Translations under genes and position numbers: made by a program
Origin: Actinomycetota bacterium
GTDB lineage: Bacteria; Actinomycetota; Thermoleophilia; Solirubrobacterales; 70-9
Length of the DNA stretch: 64,000 nucleotides
NCBI GenBank assembly: GCA_018268675.1
Contig: JAFDWB010000084.1
Coordinates: 186,001-250,000, forward strand
Reading direction: 5' to 3'
In this document: piece by piece, positions 15,696-25,900 of the stretch
How positions within the stretch are numbered: position 1 is the first letter of the stretch
Layout: every line of letters begins with the position of its first letter
Notes under the pieces: model-generated
Told to the model about the DNA's origin: nothing
Seen by the model: only the letters and a program-made list of their open reading frames with translations
Databases searched by the model: none

Positions 15696-16388
15696 TCAGC
15701 GCGATGCGTAGCGCCGGCGGTAGAGGATGTAGGGCCTGCCGATGTACTGCAGCGGGATGCTCCACGCGTGGACGAGGCGACTGAAGGGGAAGAGCGCCCA
15801 GAAGGCCCAGGCGACGATCGCGTGCACCTGGTAGACCAGCGGCGCCCCCGCGGCCGCTTCCACGTCGGGGTCGAGGTAGAAGATCGAACGCCACCAGTCG
15901 GCGATCGAGGAGCGGTAGTTGTACGGGTCGGCGGTGAAGAGGGTGTGGCTGAAGGTCATCCAGCAGCCCATCAGGATCAGCACCGTGAGCAGGAAGTAGG
16001 TGACCATGTCGATGCGGGTGGTCGTCTGCCTGACCCTCGGGCTGGTGGTGCGTCGATAGAGGAGGCCGAGGAAGCCGACCAGCGTCACCAGTCCGGCGAT
16101 CCCGCCGGCGATCCCCGCGATCCAGCGGTAGAAGCCCTCCGAGATCCCGATCGAGGAGGTCAGCGATTCCGGGATGCAGAGCCCGAGCACGTGGCCGCCG
16201 ACCGCCGCCAGGGCCCCGTAGTGGAAGGCGGGACTCGCCCAGCCGAGCACGCTGCGGTCGAGCAGCTGGGTCGAGCGACTGGTCCAGGCGAACTGGTCCC
16301 GCCGGTAGCGCCACCAGTGGCCGACCACGAAGGAGGTGATCGCCACGTAGGGCAGGATGATCCAGAGCAGCACTTCCCCCGCGTTCAT
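15696..16388 (-). CDS. narI: Respiratory nitrate reductase gamma subunit (cytochrome b)
   Basis: A 230-residue membrane subunit with five helices that oxidises quinol and passes electrons to NarH. Its histidines at 56, 66, 189 and 207 fit the four heme ligands known from E. coli NarI (56, 66, 187, 205), in FHYGALAAVGGH, YQVHAIV and SRLVHAWS. ATG 16388 overlaps the narJ stop (ATGA). Longer frame extensions run into narJ and are shadows. It is the last gene of narGHJI. Confidence 0.93.
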   Translation of the reverse strand: MNAGEVLLWIILPYVAITSFVVGHWWRYRRDQFAWTSRSTQLLDRSVLGWASPAFHYGALAAVGGHVLGLCIPESLTSSIGISEGFYRWIAGIAGGIAGLVTLVGFLGLLYRRTTSPRVRQTTTRIDMVTYFLLTVLILMGCWMTFSHTLFTADPYNYRSSIADWWRSIFYLDPDVEAAAGAPLVYQVHAIVAWAFWALFPFSRLVHAWSIPLQYIGRPYILYRRRYASR

Positions 16389-17035
16389 CGGCGCGCCTCC
16401 GCGCTCGGCATCACCTCGGGCGGCGCGAACGGCTCTAATCCGACCAGCTCCTGGGGCGGGCCGGCCGCGGCCAGCCGACCGACCCTCACCCGCTCGGCCG
16501 CCGAGGGCGCGCCGACCGTGTGGCAGACGGCGTCCAACACGTCCGCGTAGGGGCTGGCCAGGTCGCGCAGGCTGAGCCGGACCAGCTCCAGCGCGGCGCG
16601 GTTCTCGCGCAGCACGATCTCCCCGCGGCCGTCGGGCGCGGCGGCGGCGAACTCGAGCATCACCGGCAGGTAGTCGGGCAGCTCGGTGCCCTCGAGCGGC
16701 AGGCCGGCGGCCCGGTAGAGCCGCTTCAGCCGCACCAGGGCGCTGCCCCGCTCGCGCTTGTCGCCGTCCGAGTAGAAGGTGAGGTAGAGGCCCGAGCGCT
16801 TGTTCAGGTCGATCGTCTCGACGTAGTGCTGGGCGACGGCGAGCGGATCGGTCCCGCCCCACCAGTCGAGGAAACGCCCCAGCGCCGTGACCGCAGGGGA
16901 ACCGGGCAGCTGGTCGAGTGCCGCGGCGAGCTCCTCGCGAGCAGCGAGGAGCTCCTCGTCGGGATAGGAGAGGAGCAGCGAGCAGAGCCTGTAGGTGGTC
17001 GCCGCGCTCTCGCGGCGCCGGCCTCGCAGAGCCAT
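16385..17035 (-). CDS. narJ: Nitrate reductase assembly chaperone NarJ
   Basis: A 216-residue NarJ/TorD-family chaperone, needed for molybdenum cofactor insertion into NarG and for membrane attachment. Typical features are LLSYPDEELLAAREEL near the N-terminus, HYVETIDLNKRSGLYLTFY in the middle and DYLPVMLEFAAAAP. It overlaps narH and narI by one and four bases. It is not expected to be part of the finished enzyme. Confidence 0.92.
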   Translation of the reverse strand: MALRGRRRESAATTYRLCSLLLSYPDEELLAAREELAAALDQLPGSPAVTALGRFLDWWGGTDPLAVAQHYVETIDLNKRSGLYLTFYSDGDKRERGSALVRLKRLYRAAGLPLEGTELPDYLPVMLEFAAAAPDGRGEIVLRENRAALELVRLSLRDLASPYADVLDAVCHTVGAPSAAERVRVGRLAAAGPPQELVGLEPFAPPEVMPSAEARR

Positions 17036-18621
17036 CAGCCCTGCCCCCCCTCCCGGCGCCGACCGCCGGCCATCTTCACCAGGTCGAGATCGACCCGGCC
17101 GGGGTCGCCTTCGAGCATGAAACCCTCCGTGTCGGCCTCGGGCGACGCGACCGCGCCGCAGTTCCCCGGCCCGCCCTCGAAGTCGAGACCGCAGGCGCCC
17201 TGCTGTTCCATCAGCCGCTCGCCCAGCTCGGTGTGGGCCTGCGGGATCACGTAGCGGTCCTCGTACTTGGCGATCGCCAGCAGTCGGTACATGTCCTCGA
17301 CGTCCTCGACGCTCATCCCGACCTGGGCCGGCATCGTCTCGTCGTGCTCGCCGAGCACCTCGCGCTTGCGCATGTGCCCGCGCATCGCCGCGAGGCGGCG
17401 GAGGACGCCGCGGATCCGCTCCGCGTCACCCGCCGTAAGCAGATTCGCGAGGTAGTCGACCGGGATCCGCATCGAGTCGATCGCCGGGAAGACCTCGTCG
17501 GGATCGGCCTCGTAGCCGTCCTCTTCGAGCGCGCTGACGATCGGCGAGAGCGGCGGCACGTACCAGACCATCGGCAGCGTGCGGAACTCCGGATGCAGCG
17601 GCAGCGCCACTTCATAGCGATGGGCGAGCGCGTAGACCGGCGAGCGACGCGCCGCCTCGAGCCAGTCATCGGGGATTCCTTCGGCTGCCGCTCGCTCCCG
17701 CACCTCCGGGTCCTCGGGATCGAGGAAGACGTCGTGCTGGGCGTCGAGCAGATCGTGCTCGTCGGGGACCGACGCCGCCGCCTCGACCCGGTCGGCGTCA
17801 TAGAGCACGAGGCCGATGTAGCGGATGCGCCCGACGCAGGTCTCCGAGCAGATCGTCGGCAGCCCGGCCTCGATCCGCGGGTAACAGAGCGTGCACTTCT
17901 CCGCCTTGCCGGTCTTGTGGTTGAAGTACACCTTCTTGTACGGACAGCCGGAGACGCAGAAGCGCCAGCCGCGGCACTTCTCCTGGTCGACGAGCACGAT
18001 CCCGTCCTCCTCGCGCTTGTACATCGCCCCCGAGGGGCAGGAGGCGACGCAGGAGGGGTTCAGGCAGTGCTCGCAGATCCGCGGCAGGTAGAACATGAAC
18101 GCCTGCTCATAGGTCGCCTTCACCTGCTCCTGGATCCCATCGGTGAGCGGGTCCTGATGGATGCGCTCCGGGGCGCCGGCGAGGTTGTCGTCCCAGTTGG
18201 GCCCCCACTGGATCTCGTCGAGCTGCCCGCCGGTCAGCTGCGAGCGGGCGCGGGCGACCGGGTCGTGTTTCGAGAGCGGTGCGGTGATCAGCTTCTCGTA
18301 GTCGTAGGTCCAGGGCTCGTAGTAGTCGTCGATCTCCGGCAGGTCGGGGTTGGAGAAGATCGAGAGCAGCTTCTTCACCCTGCCGCCCGCCTTCAGGCGG
18401 AGTCGGCCCTTGCGGTCGAGCTCCCAGCCGCCCTTCCACTGCTCCTGGTCCTCCCACCGTTTCGGGTAGCCGACTCCCGGCTTGGTCTCGACGTCGTTGA
18501 ACCACATGTACTCGGCACCGGGTCGGTTCGTCCAGACCTGCTTGCAGGTGACCGAGCAGGTGTGGCAGCCGATGCACTTGTCGAGGTTCATCACCATCCC
18601 GACCTGTGCCTTGATCTTCAC
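17035..18621 (-). CDS. narH: Respiratory nitrate reductase beta subunit (Fe-S)
   Basis: A 528-residue electron-transfer subunit with four cysteine clusters: CIGCHTCSVTC near the N-terminus, CEHCLNPSCVASCP, CRGWRFCVSGCP and CTLCYPRIEAGLPTIC. The tryptophan in CRGWRFC replaces a cysteine, as in other NarH proteins that hold a [3Fe-4S] cluster. It joins NarG to NarI on the cytoplasmic face. The start overlaps the narG stop by four bases. Confidence 0.95.
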   Translation of the reverse strand: MKIKAQVGMVMNLDKCIGCHTCSVTCKQVWTNRPGAEYMWFNDVETKPGVGYPKRWEDQEQWKGGWELDRKGRLRLKAGGRVKKLLSIFSNPDLPEIDDYYEPWTYDYEKLITAPLSKHDPVARARSQLTGGQLDEIQWGPNWDDNLAGAPERIHQDPLTDGIQEQVKATYEQAFMFYLPRICEHCLNPSCVASCPSGAMYKREEDGIVLVDQEKCRGWRFCVSGCPYKKVYFNHKTGKAEKCTLCYPRIEAGLPTICSETCVGRIRYIGLVLYDADRVEAAASVPDEHDLLDAQHDVFLDPEDPEVRERAAAEGIPDDWLEAARRSPVYALAHRYEVALPLHPEFRTLPMVWYVPPLSPIVSALEEDGYEADPDEVFPAIDSMRIPVDYLANLLTAGDAERIRGVLRRLAAMRGHMRKREVLGEHDETMPAQVGMSVEDVEDMYRLLAIAKYEDRYVIPQAHTELGERLMEQQGACGLDFEGGPGNCGAVASPEADTEGFMLEGDPGRVDLDLVKMAGGRRREGGQG

Positions 18622-21600
18622 TCGAACACCACCTCCGCCTCGCGCTTGCGTATCACCGTGATCTCGTCGCGCTGGGATCCGGTCGGGCCGTAGTAGTTGA
18701 AGCCGAAGGAGAGCTGCGCGTAGCCGCCGATGAAGTGGGTCGGCTTCATCACGATCCGGGTCAGCGAGTTGTCGGTGCCGCCGCGCTTGCCTTCGATCTC
18801 GGTCAGCGGCACGTTCAGGTGGCGGTCCTTGGCGTGGTACATCAGGCAGGTCCCCTCGGGGATCCGGTGGGAGACCGTCGCCCGGCAGGAGACGACGCCG
18901 TTGCGGTTATAGGCCTCGACCCAGTCGTTGTCGTGGATGTCCAGGGACTCGGCATCCTCGCGGCTGATCCAGAGCATGCCGCCACCCCGGAACAGGGTCA
19001 GCATGTGGAGATTGTCCTGGTACTCGGAATGGATCGACCACTTCGAGTGGGGCGTCAGGTAGCGCAGGGTCAGCTCTTTGCGCCCGGAGCCGTCGGCGGC
19101 CCCCTGGTCACCGAAGATCGCCCGGTGGTGCAACGGCGGTCGGTAGACCGGCAGCCCCTCGCCCAGCTCGAGCATCCAGGCGTGGTCGAGGTAGAGGTGC
19201 ATCCGCCCGGAGAGCGTGTGCCAGGGCTTCTCGCGCTCGACGTTCATCGTGAACGGCGCGTAGCGGCGACCGTGCGCCTCGATCCCCGACCACTCCGGCG
19301 AGGTGATCACCGTGCGCGGCTGCACCCGCGCGTCGGCGAGGGTGATGCGGTCGCCGGCGCGGCCGGCCGCGAGGTCGGCGAGCTCGACGCCGGTGGTCTC
19401 CTCCAGCGCGCGGAAGCCCTCGACCGCGAGGCGGCCGTTGGTGGTCCCCGAGAGGGCGAGGATCGCCTCGCAGGCCTGCTCCACCCGCGCCAGCGACGGC
19501 CGGCCGTCGGCGACGCCGCCGCGCACCGCGCCGTTCGTGGCGACCAGCTCGGCCACCTCCTCCTCGGCGACCCAGCTCGCCCCCTTGACCGCCGTGCCCT
19601 GCTGCTCCACCAACGGGCCGAGCGCCCGCCACTTCTCGGCGACCTTCGGGTAGTCGCGCTCGACCACGATCAGCTTCGGCATCGTGCGGCCGGGGACCGG
19701 CTCGCACTCCCCCGCCTTCCAGTCGCGGACCTCGCCCATGGGCTGGGCGATCTCGTCGGCGGTGTCGTGCAGGAGCGGTGCGGCGATGACGTCGCGGCGG
19801 ACGCCGAGGTGCTTCTCGGCGAGCTCGGAGAACCGCTCGGCGATCCGCGAGAAGGCGTCCCAGTCGGTCTTCGACTCCCAGGGCGGCGGCACCGCCTGGT
19901 TGAAGGTGTGGACGAAGGGGTGCAGGTCGGTGCTCGAGAGGTCGACCTTCTCGTACCAGGTGGCGGCCGGCAGGACGACGTCGGAGAAGAGCGCGTTGCT
20001 CGTCATCCGGAAGTCGATCGTGGTCAGCAGGTCGAGCTTGCCCTGTGGCGCCTCCTCGCGCCAGGCGACCTCGCTCGGGCGCAGCTCGGGCGGGGACTCC
20101 TCGGCGCGGACCGCATCGTCGGTGGTGCCGAGCAGGTGCTTGAGGAAGTACTCGTGGCCCTTGCCCGAGGAGCCGAGCAGGTTCGAGCGCCAGACCGTCA
20201 TCACCTTGGGGTGGTTGTCGGGGGCGTCGGGGTCCTCGCAGGCGAAGTTCAACCGCCCTTCCTTCAGCTCGCGGACCACGTACTCGGCCGGATCGAGGCC
20301 GGCCCGTTCGGCCTCCTCGACGAGGTCGAGGCTGGAGCGGTCGAAGCTCGGATAGGACGGCAACCAGCCGAGCCGTGCACCGAGCGCGTTGACGTCGGCG
20401 ATGTGCCTGCCCTTGAGGAGTCCGCGACCGAGCGGCGAGGCGAGGTCCTCGGGACGATGGCGCTCGTAGCGCCACTGGTCGGTCGCGAGGTAGAAGAACG
20501 GCGTGCCCGACTGGTGGCGCGGCGGCCGCGTCCAGTCGAGGGCGAAGGCGATCGTCTGCCAGCCCGCCAGCGGGCGGACCTTCTCCTGACCGACGTAGTG
20601 GGCCCAGCCACCGCCGTTCACCCCCTCGCAGCCGCAGAGCTGGACCAGGGCGAGAAAGGTCCGGTAGACCTGATCGGAGTGGAACCAGTGGTTGGTCCCG
20701 GCGCCCATCGCGATCATCGAGCGCCCCTCGGTGACCTCCGCGTTGCGGGCGAACTCGCGCGCCACCCGAGCCACCAGCTTGGCGTCGACGCCGGTGATCG
20801 GCTCCTGCCAGGCCGGCGTGCAGGGTTGCGGATCGTCGTAGTCCTTCGGCCATTCGCCCGGCAGGCCCTCGCGGCCGACGCCGTAATGGGCGAGGCTGAG
20901 ATCGAGGACCGTCGTGACGAGGTGCCCGCCGACGCGCCGCACCGGGACGCCTCGGCGCACCGATCCCCCGCCCTCTCCGTCGCCGACGTCGAAGCGGGGC
21001 AGGTCGATCGCGACGCGCTCCTCCGCCCCGTCGATCAGGGTCAGCAGGGGCTCGACCCCCTCCAGCTTCAGGTTCCACTGCCCGGGCTCCCCGTAGCGGT
21101 GTCCCACCGACCCCTTGGGCACCACCGGCTCACCGCTGCGCCCGTCGATCAGGACCGGCTTCCACTCGCCGTTCTCCTCCTGGCCGCCGGGGAGGTCGGA
21201 GGCCCGCAGCAACCGGTCGGGGACGTAGGCGCCGTCGTGCTCGCGCAGGGTGACCAGCAGCGGCAGATCCGTGAAGCGCCGCGCGTAGTCGGTGAAGTAG
21301 GGCGTCTCGCGATCGACGTAGAACTCCTTCAGGATCACGTGGCCCATCGCCATCGCCATCGCCCCGTCGGAGCCCGCCTCCGCCGCCAGCCAATGGTCGG
21401 CGAACTTGGTGTGCTCGGCGTAGTCGGGCGAGACGACGACCACCTTCTGGCCGCGGTAGCGGGCCTCGGTCATGAAGTGGGCGTCGGGGGTGCGGGTGGT
21501 CGGCAGGTTGGTGCCCCAGATCAAGAGGTAGCCGGCGTTCCACCAGTCGCCCGACTCGGGCACGTCGGTCTGATCACCGAAGGACTGCGGCGAGGATGGC

Positions 21601-22283
21601 GGCAGGTCCGCGTACCAGTCATAGAAGGAGAGGATCGTGCCGCCGATCAGCGAGAGGAAGCGGGTGCCGGCCGCATAGGAGGCCATCGACATCGCCGGGA
21701 TCGGGGAGAAGCCGACGACGCGGTCGGGGCCGTGGCGCCTGATCGTGTGCACATGCGCGGCGGCGATCAGCTCGACCACCTCGTCCCAGCTCGCCCGGAC
21801 GAAGCCGCCTTTGCCCCGCTGGCGCTTGTAGGTGCGGGTCTTCTCCGGGTCGTCGACGATCTCGGCCCAGGCCTCGACCGGGTCGCCGAGGCGGTCGCGG
21901 GCCTCGCGGAACATCTCCAGCAGGCTGCCCCGCACGTAGGGGTACTTGACCCGCAGCGGCGAGTAGGTGTACCAGGAGAAGGAGGCGCCGCGGGGACACC
22001 CGCGCGGCTCGTAGTCGGGCATGTCGGCCCCCGGCGAGGGATAGTCGACCGCCTGGGACTCCCAGGTGATCAGGCCGTCCTTGACGTAGACGTTCCAGGA
22101 GCAAGAGCCGGTGCAGTTGACGCCGTGGGTCGAGCGGACCACCTTGTCGTGGGACCAGCGACCGCGGTAGGAGCGCTCCCAGTCGCGGTCCTTGGCGACG
22201 AGCTGACTCCAGTGCTCCTCGGAGACAGGCCCGCGCCGCAGGAAGCGGTGCGCCTCGAGCAGCGGATTCAGGCGATCCGACAA
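18618..22283 (-). CDS. narG: Respiratory nitrate reductase alpha subunit (Mo-bisMGD)
   Basis: A 1221-residue catalytic subunit that reduces nitrate to nitrite with a molybdenum bis-MGD cofactor. The FS0 cluster ligands are His53, Cys57, Cys61 and Cys96 (THGVNCTGSC, RGCPRGASFSW). The molybdenum ligand Asp222 is in FYDWYADLPPSSP, at the same residue number as in E. coli NarG. The N-terminus lacks a cleavable Tat signal, as expected for the cytoplasm-facing enzyme. It heads narGHJI, diverges from a small cupin gene, and has operator site 8 about 41 nt upstream. Reduced NarG can also turn nitrite into NO, which would explain the NO-defence genes around it. Confidence 0.96.
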   Translation of the reverse strand: MSDRLNPLLEAHRFLRRGPVSEEHWSQLVAKDRDWERSYRGRWSHDKVVRSTHGVNCTGSCSWNVYVKDGLITWESQAVDYPSPGADMPDYEPRGCPRGASFSWYTYSPLRVKYPYVRGSLLEMFREARDRLGDPVEAWAEIVDDPEKTRTYKRQRGKGGFVRASWDEVVELIAAAHVHTIRRHGPDRVVGFSPIPAMSMASYAAGTRFLSLIGGTILSFYDWYADLPPSSPQSFGDQTDVPESGDWWNAGYLLIWGTNLPTTRTPDAHFMTEARYRGQKVVVVSPDYAEHTKFADHWLAAEAGSDGAMAMAMGHVILKEFYVDRETPYFTDYARRFTDLPLLVTLREHDGAYVPDRLLRASDLPGGQEENGEWKPVLIDGRSGEPVVPKGSVGHRYGEPGQWNLKLEGVEPLLTLIDGAEERVAIDLPRFDVGDGEGGGSVRRGVPVRRVGGHLVTTVLDLSLAHYGVGREGLPGEWPKDYDDPQPCTPAWQEPITGVDAKLVARVAREFARNAEVTEGRSMIAMGAGTNHWFHSDQVYRTFLALVQLCGCEGVNGGGWAHYVGQEKVRPLAGWQTIAFALDWTRPPRHQSGTPFFYLATDQWRYERHRPEDLASPLGRGLLKGRHIADVNALGARLGWLPSYPSFDRSSLDLVEEAERAGLDPAEYVVRELKEGRLNFACEDPDAPDNHPKVMTVWRSNLLGSSGKGHEYFLKHLLGTTDDAVRAEESPPELRPSEVAWREEAPQGKLDLLTTIDFRMTSNALFSDVVLPAATWYEKVDLSSTDLHPFVHTFNQAVPPPWESKTDWDAFSRIAERFSELAEKHLGVRRDVIAAPLLHDTADEIAQPMGEVRDWKAGECEPVPGRTMPKLIVVERDYPKVAEKWRALGPLVEQQGTAVKGASWVAEEEVAELVATNGAVRGGVADGRPSLARVEQACEAILALSGTTNGRLAVEGFRALEETTGVELADLAAGRAGDRITLADARVQPRTVITSPEWSGIEAHGRRYAPFTMNVEREKPWHTLSGRMHLYLDHAWMLELGEGLPVYRPPLHHRAIFGDQGAADGSGRKELTLRYLTPHSKWSIHSEYQDNLHMLTLFRGGGMLWISREDAESLDIHDNDWVEAYNRNGVVSCRATVSHRIPEGTCLMYHAKDRHLNVPLTEIEGKRGGTDNSLTRIVMKPTHFIGGYAQLSFGFNYYGPTGSQRDEITVIRKREAEVVFE

Positions 22284-22324
22284 GGTGGGTCGATTCCTAT
22301 CACAGGCACCCGGCCATCGCGTTA

Positions 22325-22349
22325 TTTCTTACAGGCGCAGTGTTTGAAA
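22325..22349. promoter_or_regulatory. Palindromic operator, site 8, between narG and the cupin gene
   Basis: Left arm TTTCTTACA, spacer GGCGCAG, right arm TGTTTGAAA. It is 41 nt before the narG start and 108 nt before the cupin start at 22458. Confidence 0.62.
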
Positions 22350-22457
22350 GGGCCACCGCGGTGGGGGATCCGGGTAGGATGGGCGCGCAGGCGCCAGATC
22401 GGTCGACGGGGGTCGGCCCAGGTGCCTTCGATACCGGCACCGACCGAAGGAGAGACC

Positions 22458-22832
22458 GTGAAGAGCTGGGAGCTGAATGCCTTGGATCTCAAGCCACGGC
22501 TGCCGGAGATCCTCTCTTCCAGCGATGCCGCGCGCGCGATCGCGCTCAACCTGGCCGCCGGTGAGAGTCTCGCCGAGCATGAGGTCCATGAGCGGGCCTG
22601 GTTGGTCGTCCTCGACGGAGAGATCGAGGTCATCGGCGCCGGCACGACCACCGCCGGGGGTTGCGGCCTCTTGGTCGAGTTCGAGCCCAGAGAACGTCAC
22701 GAAGTCGTCGCCGTGAGCGACGCCCGCCTGCTGCTCCTACTTACCCCCTGGCCCGGTGACGGGCACCCCGGCGCGATGACGATCCAGGAGAAGCTCTACA
22801 GCCGCCGGCACGCAGCCAAGCGCTCGGCGTGA
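22458..22832 (+). CDS. Small cupin-domain protein
   Basis: A 124-residue single cupin. The first cupin box is represented by LAAGESLAEHEVHERAWLVVLDGEIEV, and LVEFEPRERHEVVAVSDARLLLLL is the second. One or two histidines and a glutamate could bind metal. GTG 22458 has AAGGAGAG upstream. Much longer in-frame extensions are shadow sequence antisense to narG. It diverges from narG across operator site 8. Function is unknown. A sensory or protective role in nitrate respiration is possible. Confidence 0.78.
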   Translation: MKSWELNALDLKPRLPEILSSSDAARAIALNLAAGESLAEHEVHERAWLVVLDGEIEVIGAGTTTAGGCGLLVEFEPRERHEVVAVSDARLLLLLTPWPGDGHPGAMTIQEKLYSRRHAAKRSA

Positions 22833-22871
22833 AGGGGTCCTCCCTTCGAAGCGACAGGCCGTCCGGTACTA

Positions 22872-22896
22872 TTTCTCACACTACGTGTAGTTAAAT
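22872..22896. promoter_or_regulatory. Palindromic operator, site 9, before gltBD
   Basis: Left arm TTTCTCACA, spacer CTACGTG, right arm TAGTTAAAT. It lies 98 nt before the gltB start codon. Confidence 0.58.
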
Positions 22897-22994
22897 TCGC
22901 AGTGGCATCGCGGCTGAGCGATGCACGACGCGGCGCCGGTTTGCCCCGAGTGGGCGCTACGTCCCCTCCCTGACCCGGCCGACGGAAGGAGACC

Positions 22995-25900
22995 GTGAAC
23001 AGCTCGGCAACCGACGGACTCTTCGACCCGCGCGCGGGTCGCGACGGCTGTGGGCTCGGCTTCGTCGCCCGCCTACGTCCCGGCCCCTGTCACGAGGTGG
23101 TCGCCCGCGGCCTGACCGTGTTGGATCGGATGGAGCACCGCGGCGCCGAGGGTGCCGACCCAGAGACCGGCGACGGCGCCGGGATCCTGCTCCAGGTCCC
23201 CGACCACCTGTACCGCGAGGAGGTGGGGTGGGAGCTGCCCGCGCCGGGCCGCTACGGCGTCGCGATGTGCTTCCTGCCGCGCGACGAGGACGAGCGGGGC
23301 CGGCAGCGAGCGCGACTGGAGGACATCGTCGTCGGCGCGGGCCGGCAGGTTCTCGGCTGGCGCGACGTGCCGGTCGACCTCGACCACACCGGCACCGTGG
23401 CGCGCGGCTGCGCGCCCCACGTCGCCCAGCTGTTCGTCGCCGACCGCGCGGGCGCCGCCGACCAGGACGCTTTCGAGCGCAAGCTCTACGCGATCCGCCG
23501 CGCCTTCGAGCACGACGCCGGCGCGGACGTCGCGGTGGTCTCATGCTCCTCGCGCACTGTCGTCTACAAGGGGATGCTGACCGCCCCCCAGCTGGCGGGC
23601 TTCTACCCGGAGCTGCGCGACGAGCGACTGCGCAGCCAGGTGGCGCTCGTGCACTCGCGGTTCTCGACCAACACCTTCCCGAGCTGGGAGCTGGCCCACC
23701 CGTACCGCGTGCTCGCCCACAACGGCGAGATCAACACGCTGATGGGGAATCGCAACTGGATGCGGGCGCGCGAACCCCAGCTCGGCTCCGAGCTGCTGGG
23801 CGAGGACCTCGAGCAGCTGAAGCCGCTGGTCAGCCGCGAGGGCTCGGACTCGGTCACGCTCGACAACGCGCTGGAGCTGCTGACGATGGCCGGGCGCTCC
23901 TTCCCCGAGGCGCTGATGACGATGGTGCCCGAGGCGACCGCCGGACGGGACGGGCTGGGGGCGGAGGTGCAGGACTTCTACGACTACCACGCCTGCGTGA
24001 TGGAGCCCTGGGATGGGCCGGCGGCGATCGCCTTCAGCGACGGGCGCGTCGTCGGCGCGATGCTCGACCGCAACGGGCTGCGCCCGGCACGCTGGCTGAC
24101 GACCGAGGACGGATACGTGGTACTCGCGTCTGAGGCCGGGGTGCTGCCCGTCGCGCCGCAGATGGTGACCCGCAAGGGTCGCCTCGCCCCGGGCGAGATC
24201 ATCCTCGTCGACCTTGAGCGGGGGCGGCTTCTGGAGGATGCCGAGATCAAGGAGCAGGTCGCCCGCGAGCGCCCTTACGGTCGCTGGCATCGAGAGGGGA
24301 TCGTCGACCTCGACGAGCTCCCCGAGCCCGACCCTCCCCCGCGCCCCGACCGGGCGATGGCGCACGCGCTGCGACTTGCCTTCGGCTACACCCAGGAGGA
24401 CCTGCGGGTGCTGCTGGAGCCGATGGCGATGAGCGGCGCCGAGCCGATCGGCTCGATGGGAAACGACCTCGCCCTGGCCGCGCTCTCCGATCGCGAGCCG
24501 CTGCTCTTCTCCTACTTCAAGCAGCTCTTCGCGCAGGTGACCAACCCGCCCATCGACCCCCTGCGCGAGCAGGTGGTGATGAGCCTGACGACGCGGATCG
24601 GGCCGCGACGCAACCTGCTCGAGGCATCGCCCAAGCACTGCCGGCAGTTGCGGACCGGGCAGCCGGTGCTGCGCGATGGCGAGCTGGCGCGGCTGCGCGG
24701 GCTCGAGGGCAGGGGCTTCCCGACGGCCACGCTCGACGTCACCTGGCCGGGCGCCGAGGGCGCCGCCGGGATGGAGGCGGCGCTGGCGCGGGTCTGCGCC
24801 GCGGCCGAGGAGGCCGTCGCGGCGGGGGCGGCGATACTCGTCCTCTCTGATCGCGCCGCCGGACGGGAACGGGTCGCGATCCCCTCGCTGCTGGCGCTGG
24901 CGGGCGTCCACCACCACCTGATCCGTGCCGGGACTCGGATGTCCACCGAGCTGATCGTCGAGTCGGCCGAGCCGCGCGAGGTCCACCACGTGGCGGCGCT
25001 AATCGGCTACGGCGCCGCGGCGGTCAACCCATACCTGGCGCTCGCCACCGTCGCCGAGCTCGCCGAGCGGGGCCACCTGGGGGAGGAGGTCGAACCCGAG
25101 GAGGCCGAACGGCGGCTCGTCAAGGCGTTCGACAAGGGGCTACTGAAGGTGATCTCGCGGATGGGGATCGCCACGATCCACTCCTACCAGGGCGCCCAGA
25201 TCTTCGAGGCGGTCGGGCTCGAGCGGGATCTGGTCGAGCGCCACTTCACCGGCACCGCCTCGCGGATCGGCGGTGTCGGCCTCGGCGTCCTGGCCGCCGA
25301 GGCGGTCGGCCGCCACAACCGCAGCTACGCGACGACGCCGGAGCTGGGGCTGCTGCCGGTCGGCGGCGTCTACCAATGGCGGCGTCAGGGGGAGCGCCAC
25401 ATCTGGAACCCGGCTACCGTCGCCAAGCTGCAGCAGGCGAGCGGCCTGCTCGACGGCGACGGCAGCCACTCCTACGAGGAATACGCGCGGCTCGTCAACG
25501 AGGAGGCGGCGCGGGGCGGCACCCTGCGCGGGCTGCTGGCGCTGCGCGAGGACCGCGAGCCGATCCCGCTGGAGACCGTCGAGCCGGCGGCCGAGATCGT
25601 CAAGCGCTTCTCGACCGGCGCGATGAGCCTCGGCTCGATCTCGCCCGAGTCCCACGAGGCGCTGGCGGTGGCGATGAACCGGCTCGGCGGCAAGTCCAAC
25701 ACCGGGGAGGGCGGCGAGGATCCCGGGCGCTTCGGCGACGAGCGCCGCTCGGCGATCAAGCAGGTTGCCTCGGGCCGTTTCGGTGTGACGATCGACTACC
25801 TCGTCAACGCCGACCAGCTGCAGATCAAGATCGCCCAGGGGGCGAAGCCCGGCGAGGGAGGCCAGTTGCCGGGACCGAAGGTCTCCGAGTACATCGCCTC

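Noticed and set aside
18735-22832. A 1365-codon open frame antisense to narG
   Set aside because: It is a GC-rich shadow of narG. Only its last 125 codons, from GTG 22458, form a real cupin gene.
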